DNA from: Hoeflea_A sp965228435
GTDB lineage: Bacteria > Pseudomonadota > Alphaproteobacteria > Rhizobiales > Rhizobiaceae
Direction: 5' to 3'
DNA length: 64,000 nucleotides
Assembly (NCBI GenBank): GCA_965228435.1
Contig: OZ245818.1
Location: 3,968,001 to 4,032,000, forward strand
In this document: positions 57,266 through 64,000 of the stretch, one piece after another
Position numbering within the stretch: the first letter of the stretch is position 1
How the letters are laid out: each line of letters starts with the position of its first letter
Position numbers and translations under genes: made by a program
Notes under the pieces: model-generated
The model's input: the letters and a program-made list of their open reading frames with translations, nothing else
Databases searched by the model: none
What the model was told of the DNA's origin: nothing

Positions 57266-58453
57266 ATGCAACTTGAAGGCATTCGAATCGTCAGCTTCAA
57301 TCACTTCCTCATGGGGCCCCTCGGAATCCAGTTTCTTGCAGACCTCGGCGCAGAAGTGATCGCCATCGAACCGCTCAAGGGAGCGTTTCAAAGGCATTGG
57401 GGTGGCAGCGATGCGAAAAAGGCCGGTGGCGAAACCACGTTGGAACTTGTGGCCAACCGCAACAAGAAAAGCATATGCCTGGATCTGAAAGATCCGGAAG
57501 CGCTTGAAATCGCACGCAAACTCGCGGCAGGCGCCGATGTTGTCGCAGAGAATTTTCGGCCGGGCGTGATGGACAAGCTGGGGCTCGGCTACGACAAACT
57601 GAAGGCGGACAGTCCTGAAGTCATTTATGCCTCCGCCAGCGGATTTGGCCCGGATGGCCCGTACGTCAACAGGCCGGGTCAGGACATGATCGCGCAATCT
57701 CTGTCAGGACTGGCATGGATTACCGGCAAGGAAGGGGAAATCCCCCGCCTGGTTGGCACATCGGCCATTGACCACCATGGAGCGATGATTTTCGCGGCGG
57801 GGATCCTGGGCGCTCTGGTCAAGAAGGCCAGAACCGGGAAGGGCGGACGTGTCGATGTCAATCTGTTCTCAGCAGCCTTGAACCTGCAGGCAGAGTCCCT
57901 GGTCTGCTACTTCAACGGCGACAAACCCGATAGCGCCCAGCAGCCAGGTCATGTGGGAAGCTGGTATCATGAGGCGCCCTACGGAATTTATGCGACCTCG
58001 GACGCGTTTATTGGCCTCTCGCTCGGTAACCTTCCTCTCATGCTGGAGGCGGTTGGTGCCAAGGGTGAGTTCCACGCCGAGCAAAACGAGGCTTTCAATC
58101 GCCGCGAAGAGATTTCGGCCTTCTTTGCCGACAAGCTGCAGGCAAAGACATTTGATGAATGGGCTGCGATCTTCGAGGAACGCGATATCTGGTTCACCCA
58201 GGTCAACGACTACGAGCAACTCGCGGAAGACCCGCAGGTCCTTCACAATGGCGACTTCGTGAAGGTCGAAGCCTGGACTGGAGAGGAAATAACCCTGTTG
58301 GCCAATCCGGTGCGTTACGATGGGGAAACCGCTCAGGTACGCCTCGCGCCGCAGAAACTTGGCGCGCAGACGGCGGAAATCTTGAGCGATCTGGGACTGT
58401 CGATGGAAGAACAAGCTAGGCTGCTCGAGAAGGGCGCAATCGGTCAGGGTTAG
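57266..58453 (+). CDS. CaiB/BaiF (class III) CoA-transferase
   Basis: A 395-residue enzyme that moves CoA between acids. The start MQLEGIRIVSFNHFLMGPLG, the segment VVAENFRPGVMDKLGLGYD and SASGFGPDGPYVNRPGQD are typical. The catalytic Asp169 lies in GTSAIDHHGAMIF, matching Asp169 of E. coli CaiB and formyl-CoA transferase. It would activate a carboxylic acid as its CoA thioester. It is 6 bases upstream of the ABC ATPase gene. Confidence 0.93.
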   Translation: MQLEGIRIVSFNHFLMGPLGIQFLADLGAEVIAIEPLKGAFQRHWGGSDAKKAGGETTLELVANRNKKSICLDLKDPEALEIARKLAAGADVVAENFRPGVMDKLGLGYDKLKADSPEVIYASASGFGPDGPYVNRPGQDMIAQSLSGLAWITGKEGEIPRLVGTSAIDHHGAMIFAAGILGALVKKARTGKGGRVDVNLFSAALNLQAESLVCYFNGDKPDSAQQPGHVGSWYHEAPYGIYATSDAFIGLSLGNLPLMLEAVGAKGEFHAEQNEAFNRREEISAFFADKLQAKTFDEWAAIFEERDIWFTQVNDYEQLAEDPQVLHNGDFVKVEAWTGEEITLLANPVRYDGETAQVRLAPQKLGAQTAEILSDLGLSMEEQARLLEKGAIGQG

Positions 58454-58459
58454 CAACAT

Positions 58460-59965
58460 ATGCTTTTGGAAGTCAGAGGCGTAAGCAAATTCTATCCAGG
58501 CGTCAAAGCTCTCAAAGGTGTGGATTTCAACATAGACGCCGGCGAAGTTGTTGCCGTTGTTGGGGAAAATGGCGCCGGCAAATCGACCTTGATGAAGATC
58601 ATTGCCGGCGCGATTGAGCCCAATGAGGGCGAGTTGTTGCTGGACAATGAGCCGATCAGCTTTTCCGGTCCGCTTGAGGCTCAGTCGCGCGGAATTTGCA
58701 CGATCTATCAGGAACTGATGATTGTCCCGGAACTTTCGGTCGTTGAAAACGTGTTCCTGGGCCATCTGAAAAAACGTCGAGGATTTCTTGATTGGACGTC
58801 CATGCGCAAGGAAGCGCAGGTCATCCTGGACCGCCTGGGCCTGACGGCTTCGCTCGACGCAAAGGCGGGCGATCTCAGCGTTGCCGAGCAGCAGTTGATC
58901 GAAATCGCGAAGTCGTTGAGTCGAAAGTCCCGCCTCCTGATCATGGATGAGCCGACGGCGTCTCTTTCGAAGGATGAGGTTGCCAGTCTGTTCGGACTGG
59001 TCCGTTCGCTGAAGGCCGACGGTATCGCCGTGGTTTTGATCACCCACCATTTGCACGAGATATTCGAGATTTGCGACCGGTTGATCGTTCTGCGCGATGG
59101 CGACTATGTCGGCGCGTCGGCCATCGGTGATATCGATGAATCCGGGCTGGTTGAAATGATGCTGGGTCACAAGGTTGAAACCCAGGATGACAGCCAGCGC
59201 AAGGCCGCAGTGGGCAGTGAAGTGGTCCTGCAAGCGAAGGGCCTGCGTTCGCCGTATCTCGACAATGTCGACCTGACTCTGCACCGCGGAGAAGTGCTTG
59301 GGATCGCCGGACTTATGGGGGCGGGGCGAACTGAATTGGTTCGCGCTGTCTACGGGGCCGATCTTCTGGACGATGGGGAGCTGTCGATCGATGGTGCGGT
59401 GACCTACGTCTCGTCGCCACGTGTCGCCTTGGACCACGGGCTGGGTCTGGCACCGGAAGATCGCAAGATCCAGGGGCTGATCCTGTCGATGTCCATTGGT
59501 CATAACGCCACGCTGCCATCACTGGCAAGCCAAGGTGGTCCGCTCGGGATCAATCTGGCCAGGGAGGCCCGAACGGCTGAGGAACTCTGTGAGAAGCTGT
59601 TTGTCAAATATGCCGATATCAATCATACGGTCGGTACCTTGAGCGGGGGCAACCAACAGAAGGTGGTGCTGGCCAAACTGCTTGGGGCGGGGACCAACAT
59701 CTATCTGCTGGATGAGCCCACGCGCGGCATCGATATCGGCGCCAAGGAAGCGATCTTCGACCTGATCTGGGATCTGACCGCTCAGGGCAACTCGGTGATC
59801 ATCATATCATCCGTCATCGAAGAACTGATCCGCGTTTGCGATCGCATCATGTGCCTCCATCTCGGCCGTGTGACCCAAACCTACGAGCGCGGTGACTTCG
59901 ATCTGACCCGCATCATGTTGAATGCCATGGGCAAGGCCTCACAGGATGCCGAGGCAGCGGAATGA
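58460..59965 (+). CDS. Sugar ABC transporter ATP-binding protein (two nucleotide-binding domains)
   Basis: A 501-residue RbsA-like ATPase. The first cassette has Walker A GENGAGKST at 35-43, an LSVAEQQ signature and Walker B LLIMDEPTASL. The second has the degenerate Walker A GLMGAGRTE and the LSGGNQQK signature, as usual in CUT2 ATPases. It overlaps the following permease by 4 bases (ATGA). It energises the two permeases of the operon. Confidence 0.97.
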   Translation: MLLEVRGVSKFYPGVKALKGVDFNIDAGEVVAVVGENGAGKSTLMKIIAGAIEPNEGELLLDNEPISFSGPLEAQSRGICTIYQELMIVPELSVVENVFLGHLKKRRGFLDWTSMRKEAQVILDRLGLTASLDAKAGDLSVAEQQLIEIAKSLSRKSRLLIMDEPTASLSKDEVASLFGLVRSLKADGIAVVLITHHLHEIFEICDRLIVLRDGDYVGASAIGDIDESGLVEMMLGHKVETQDDSQRKAAVGSEVVLQAKGLRSPYLDNVDLTLHRGEVLGIAGLMGAGRTELVRAVYGADLLDDGELSIDGAVTYVSSPRVALDHGLGLAPEDRKIQGLILSMSIGHNATLPSLASQGGPLGINLAREARTAEELCEKLFVKYADINHTVGTLSGGNQQKVVLAKLLGAGTNIYLLDEPTRGIDIGAKEAIFDLIWDLTAQGNSVIIISSVIEELIRVCDRIMCLHLGRVTQTYERGDFDLTRIMLNAMGKASQDAEAAE

Positions 59966-61824
59966 TTGCCGCCGTCAAGACCTTTGTCTCCCGCGGCAAC
60001 TTCGTCATTCTCGTGGCGCTGGTCATCGCCGCCGGACTGGCATCCGAACACTTTTGGACGGCGGAAAACATCTTGAATGTCATCCGCGCCGCCTCGTTGA
60101 TCGGCATCATCGCAATCGGCATGAACGTGGTCATCATTGGTGGAGGCATCGACCTTTCCGTCGGCTCGGTGGTCGCTTTGACGGGAGCGGTTGCCGCAAC
60201 ATTCTGGGTCAGCGGTTCGCCTTTCTTCCTGTTTCTGGCAGTGCCGATCCTGGTTGCCTTGTCGGTCGGATTCGCCAATGGTGCGCTGGTCAGCTGGCTG
60301 GGGTTGCAACCCTTCGTGGCCACGCTTGTTCTGATGACCGTGGCGCGCGGAGCGGGCCTGGTATACACCGGCGGCCAACCCGTTTATGCGGACTATCCGG
60401 ACATTTTCATGCTGATTTCGAGGGGCGATGTCTTCGGCATTCCCGTCCCCTCCGTGCTGTTCCTGGCGGCAGCGCTCGTCACCTGGTACATCATGCGGTG
60501 GCGCGTTTTCGGGCGCGAAGTCTATGCCGTCGGCGCTAACGAAACGGCGGCTCGCCTCTCCGGGATCAACGTCGCCAGCGTCAAATTCAAGACTTACCTC
60601 TACTGCGCCCTGCTTGCCGGCATTTCGGGGCTGGTTCTTACCAGTCGAATGGAGTCCGGGGAGCCTGGTCAGGCGGGCATTTTCTGGGAACTCGACGCGA
60701 TCGCGGCGGTGGTCATTGGCGGCACGTCTATTCGCGGCGGCAGCGGTTCCATCTGGGGCGCATTCGTCGGCGCCCTGATCATCGGCATCGTTGCGAACCT
60801 GTTCAACCTGTTGGGTGTCGGACCCGCCTGGCAACAGGTGGCCAAGGGGGCCATCATTGTTCTCGCGGTCATGTTGCAGGCGCTCAGCGATCGCGGGCAG
60901 GACGGCATCAATTGGCGCAACATGGTTCCGCAGTTCGACTCGATGGGTGGATGGTGGAAACCGGTCGCCGCGATCGGCGTTGTTCTGATCGTTTTGAACG
61001 GCGTGCTGTTCCAGACGGCAAACTCGTTGTTCCAGATCGACCTCGCCAAAGCGCCTTACACGCGGGCCAAGAACCTGGAACTGACGCGGGTCTATCACCG
61101 CGCCATTCCACTCTATGAAGAGGTTCTCGAGCGCTTCCCTGACGGCGAATACGCGCTCCTGTCGCGCATCGGGATCGCCAATTCCGCCCGCGGCAGCGGC
61201 GACCTTCAACGGGCCGAAGATTCCTATGCCGAGTTGCTGGCCGAAGCCTCGAGCGGTGCTCTGTCGGAAGATCTCTCGTTCGATGTTCTGAAGAACTATG
61301 TGACCCTGTTGCAGCAGACCGGCAACAATCAAAAATTCCAGGAAGTGTTCGCACTGCTGGAGGAGGGGTTCCCGGATAGTGATGCGACGCGCGAGGGTAG
61401 GGTCTATCTGGAGCAGATCAAGGCTGCGGAAGAGACGGCAAGTTCTGGTGAAATCCCCGAAAATGCGCCTGTTATCGTTGCGGCCGACGGTGTTTCCATT
61501 CCCCAAACAGTCAAACTCGGCGACCGCTTCGATATCGTCATCAAGGTCGAGCCGAACGGCAATCACGCCTCTGACTTTTCCATCATGTCGCCCTTAAGTT
61601 TCTGGCGTGGCTTCAAACTGGTCAAGGCCGCTCCCAATCCGAGGTCGATATCCGAATTCTGGGGTAAACGGGCGTGGAGCTACAGCAAAATCAGCGAGCC
61701 GCTGGAGATCACGGCAACGCTCGAGGCGGTCAAGCCGGGAGCCTTCGATTTCGATCTGGATGTCGAGCGCAGTTTCGATGTTCTTGAATACGGCATCGTC
61801 AAGCCGATCATGGTGGAGGAATAG
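59962..61824 (+). CDS. Sugar ABC permease with extra helix, TPR-like and beta-rich C-terminal domains
   Basis: A 620-residue protein. Residues 1-310 are a normal RbsC-type permease (NVVIIGGGIDLSVGSVVALT, IAAVVIGGTSIRGGSGS). Then comes an extra membrane helix at about 331-350 (WWKPVAAIGVVLIVLNGVLF), a TPR-like helical region at about 365-490 (YHRAIPLYEEVLERFPDGEY, LLSRIGIANSARGSGDL) and a beta-rich domain at about 500-620. Normal permeases of this family end near residue 320-330. If the core has an even number of helices, the extra one puts the extension in the periplasm, where it could contact the solute-binding protein. No frameshift is visible; the next gene starts 3 bases after its stop. 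Confidence 0.93.
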   Translation: MIAAVKTFVSRGNFVILVALVIAAGLASEHFWTAENILNVIRAASLIGIIAIGMNVVIIGGGIDLSVGSVVALTGAVAATFWVSGSPFFLFLAVPILVALSVGFANGALVSWLGLQPFVATLVLMTVARGAGLVYTGGQPVYADYPDIFMLISRGDVFGIPVPSVLFLAAALVTWYIMRWRVFGREVYAVGANETAARLSGINVASVKFKTYLYCALLAGISGLVLTSRMESGEPGQAGIFWELDAIAAVVIGGTSIRGGSGSIWGAFVGALIIGIVANLFNLLGVGPAWQQVAKGAIIVLAVMLQALSDRGQDGINWRNMVPQFDSMGGWWKPVAAIGVVLIVLNGVLFQTANSLFQIDLAKAPYTRAKNLELTRVYHRAIPLYEEVLERFPDGEYALLSRIGIANSARGSGDLQRAEDSYAELLAEASSGALSEDLSFDVLKNYVTLLQQTGNNQKFQEVFALLEEGFPDSDATREGRVYLEQIKAAEETASSGEIPENAPVIVAADGVSIPQTVKLGDRFDIVIKVEPNGNHASDFSIMSPLSFWRGFKLVKAAPNPRSISEFWGKRAWSYSKISEPLEITATLEAVKPGAFDFDLDVERSFDVLEYGIVKPIMVEE

Positions 61825-61826
61825 TC

Positions 61827-62792
61827 ATGACGGGTTTCTTCAGGACCTATCCCTTCGTCGTCGTTCTGGTCGTGATGGCTCTGGTGTTCGGTTTCCTCTC
61901 ACCGACGTTTCTGGAAGCCGGCAACCTGTCCAATATTCTCAAGCAGGCGTCGCTGCTGGGCTTCGTGGCGCTGGGCACCTGTTTTGTGCTGATCGGTGGA
62001 GGGCTGGACCTGTCAGTGGGGTCCGTCGTTGCCCTGTCGTCAGTGCTGATAGCCGGACTGTCGGCAACGCTGCCGCCCATTGTCGGCATCCACATCGCAC
62101 TGCTGGCGGGCATCCTGGTCGGCGTTGCGAATGGCTATTTCATTACAGCCTTCAATTTTCAGCCGATTATCGTGACCATCTCCTCTATGGCAATCGTCCG
62201 TGGTATCGCCATGGCCTATTCCGACAGCCGTCCGATTTTCGGAACTCTGCCCGACGAATTGTTCCTGCTGGCCGATGGCGTCGTCTTTGGGCTGCCCGTG
62301 CCTGCCCTGCTGTTCTTTCTAGCCTGCGCGATCTCGGCGCTGTTCCTGCGATACACCAATCTCGGCCGGCAAATCTATCAGGTGGGCGGTAACGAGGAGG
62401 CTGCCCGGCTTGCTGGGATCAATGTCGCGAGGGTGAAAATCGTCACCTATGCGATCAGCGGATTTCTCTCGGCATTTGCCGGGTTGATGCTAGTCGCGCG
62501 CATGCAGTCCGGCGAAGCGGTCAGAACCGGCGTCGGCTGGGAACTGGACGCCATTGCGGCGGCGGCGATCGGTGGGGTGTCCCTGATGGGAGGTATCGGC
62601 ACTGTTGTCGGCACACTCTGCGGTGCCCTGATCATCGGAATGATGGCCAATGCCTTCAACCTGCTGGGCGTCAATCCCTATTGGCAGCGCATCGTTATTG
62701 GCATCGTGTTGGCGATCGCGGTCGCGAGTTACTCCAGTGGCAATCTGCGCGAGATGCTCAAGCGGCTGCGCTTTACAAAACAAAGGTCGTAA
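61827..62792 (+). CDS. Sugar ABC transporter permease
   Basis: A 321-residue RbsC-family permease of normal length, with FVLIGGGLDLSVGSVVALSS and AIAAAAIGGVSLMGGIGTVV, the conserved loops of CUT2 permeases. It is the second permease of the operon, so the transporter is probably a heterodimer of this and the extended one. The aldehyde dehydrogenase gene begins 3 bases after its stop. Confidence 0.96.
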   Translation: MTGFFRTYPFVVVLVVMALVFGFLSPTFLEAGNLSNILKQASLLGFVALGTCFVLIGGGLDLSVGSVVALSSVLIAGLSATLPPIVGIHIALLAGILVGVANGYFITAFNFQPIIVTISSMAIVRGIAMAYSDSRPIFGTLPDELFLLADGVVFGLPVPALLFFLACAISALFLRYTNLGRQIYQVGGNEEAARLAGINVARVKIVTYAISGFLSAFAGLMLVARMQSGEAVRTGVGWELDAIAAAAIGGVSLMGGIGTVVGTLCGALIIGMMANAFNLLGVNPYWQRIVIGIVLAIAVASYSSGNLREMLKRLRFTKQRS

Positions 62793-62794
62793 AA

Positions 62795-64000
62795 TGTCGA
62801 CAAAGCTCTCACTGCCGGAAAACCCGCGTGCCAACGGCTACTTTGTCGACGGTGCCTGGAACAGCGGTTCCGATCACAAGCGACTGGACCGGGTCAGTCC
62901 GGGCCATGGTGTCGTCGTCAGTTCCGTCGCACTTTGCAGTGCGAAAGACACCGACAAGGCGGTGGCGGTTGCCCGAAAGGCCTTTGAAGATGTGTGGGCT
63001 GAGACGCCCGGTGCTCACCGCAGCCGGATTCTGTTGAAAACCGCCGAGGGTATCCGGGCCCATCTCGATGACTTGGCCTATTGGGAGACGCTGGAGACGG
63101 GCAAGCCGATCAGTCAGTCCAGGGCTGAAATCGAAGCTGCGGCGGATCACTACGAAGCCGCGGGCGGGATGGCCCGATTGATTACGGGCCAGACCCACAA
63201 CGCCTATGGTGAGGGCATGATTGGACTTGTGACCAAGCAGCCGATTGGTGTCGTCGGCCTGATCACGCCGTGGAATTTCCCGTTCATCGTGCTGGCCGAA
63301 CGCCTTCCGTTCATTCTGGCGGCAGGCTGTTGTGTCGTTCTGAAGCCCTCTGAAATGACGTCGACGACCAGCTTGATGCTTGCCGAAATCCTGGCTGAGG
63401 CGGGTCTGCCCCGAGGGGTCTACAATGTGGTGACCGGTATGGGGCCGGAGGTCGGTGAGGCGCTGTCCAACCATCTTGATGTGGACATGATTTCCTTTAC
63501 CGGTTCCACCGCTGTCGGTGAGCGTGTTCTGCAGGCATCGAAGTCGAACCTGAAGAAGGTCGGGTTGGAACTGGGCGGTAAGAATCCGCAGATCGTTTTT
63601 GCCGATGCGAACCTGGACGACGCCGCGGATGGGATCGCATTCGGCATGTGCTTCAATGCCGGCCAATGCTGCGTTTCCGGCTCCCGACTGATCGTTGAAG
63701 CGTCGGCGGCCGATGCGCTGAAGGCCAAGATCCTCGACAAGCTGTCGAGGATCAAGCTGGGCGATCCGCTGGACCCGGACACCCAGATGGGAGCGATCGT
63801 CTCACCTCAGCATTTCGAAAAGATCCTTGGCTATGTGGAAAAGGGATCTGCGGAAGGCGCCAAGCTGGAGTGCGGTGGCACGTCTACGGATATCAGTGGC
63901 GGTGAATTCGTTGTGCCGACAGTGTTTTCAGGCGTTGAAACCGATATGGCGATCGCCCGCGATGAAATCTTCGGGCCGGTTCTTTCCGTCATGACATTCG
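62795..64000 (+). CDS. Aldehyde dehydrogenase, cut by right window edge
   Basis: The first 402 residues of an NAD(P)-dependent aldehyde dehydrogenase. The cofactor region IGVVGLITPWNFPFIVLAER, the general-base Glu in LELGGKNPQIV and the catalytic Cys in FNAGQCCVSGSRL are present, with EIFGPVLSVMTF at the edge. It likely oxidises the aldehyde made by the divergent GMC dehydrogenase. A normal enzyme has about 480-500 residues, so about 90 are missing beyond the edge. Confidence 0.95.

Noticed and set aside
57266..58453. Possible loss of the catalytic Asp in the CaiB-type CoA-transferase, suspected from the segment VDVNLFSAALNL
   Set aside because: Alignment by eye with E. coli CaiB places the catalytic residue earlier, in SAIDHHGAM; Asp169 is present, so the enzyme looks intact.
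57869..61566. Two long frames (544 and 561 codons) opposite the CoA-transferase, ABC ATPase and permease genes
   Set aside because: They are shadows of codon bias on the coding strand; the sense proteins carry all family motifs.

Overview
The window comes from an alphaproteobacterium, most likely a member of the Hyphomicrobiales. The 16S rRNA gene has alphaproteobacterial features, the 16S-23S spacer carries tRNA-Ile and tRNA-Ala, and an initiator tRNA follows the 5S gene. The gene order secA / ppiC-argJ-GNAT-mutT and lysC-ptsP-prfA-prmC-DUF4167-clpB is familiar from that order. I cannot assign a genus from sequence alone.

Positions 1-23.8 kb are mostly housekeeping: a polysaccharide flippase cut by the left edge, secA, a periplasmic PPIase, argJ, a GNAT acetyltransferase, mutT, an orphan Flp-type pilin with a small membrane protein, a methyltransferase divergent from comF, grxC, a nitrilase-family amidase, DUF1178, ubiG, lysC behind a leader with an intrinsic terminator, ptsP, prfA, prmC, DUF4167, clpB behind a sigma-32-type promoter, and an M23 endopeptidase.

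Positions 24.1-31.2 kb are one complete rRNA operon: 16S, tRNA-Ile(GAT), tRNA-Ala(TGC), 23S, 5S, tRNA-fMet. Its spacers are filled by copies of one GC-rich palindromic repeat: three in the 16S-23S spacer, one inside the 23S gene as a helix-25 intervening sequence, and one between 23S and 5S. The two downstream copies are in the opposite orientation to the three upstream ones. This is the clearest unexplained structure in the window.

Positions 31.2-49 kb are accessory. Two gene remnants lie just after the tRNA-fMet. Then come ohr/ohrR with palindromic operators, two Tat-exported enzymes with a LysR regulator, a five-gene electrophile-handling operon (GST, NTF2-like, tautomerase, serine acetyltransferase, MDR oxidoreductase) with a divergent LysR gene, a Cache-type adenylate cyclase overlapping an orphan TRAP solute receptor, and a group with a RetSat-like flavoenzyme, lactonase-like hydrolase, SnoaL-like protein, Acg-type flavoprotein and alpha/beta hydrolase.

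Positions 49.1-64 kb hold a D-amino-acid dehydrogenase and then a divergent catabolic locus. Leftwards it encodes a GMC alcohol dehydrogenase, a LacI regulator, a DUF1349 protein and a GH88 hydrolase. Rightwards it encodes a sugar-type ABC importer, an enoyl-CoA hydratase, a class III CoA-transferase and an aldehyde dehydrogenase cut by the right edge. One of the two permeases has an extra membrane helix followed by a TPR-like and a beta-rich domain, which I do not recognise as a known architecture. A coherent reading is import of a glycoside or polyol-like compound, hydrolysis, alcohol and aldehyde oxidation to an acid, and CoA-dependent degradation; the substrate is unknown.
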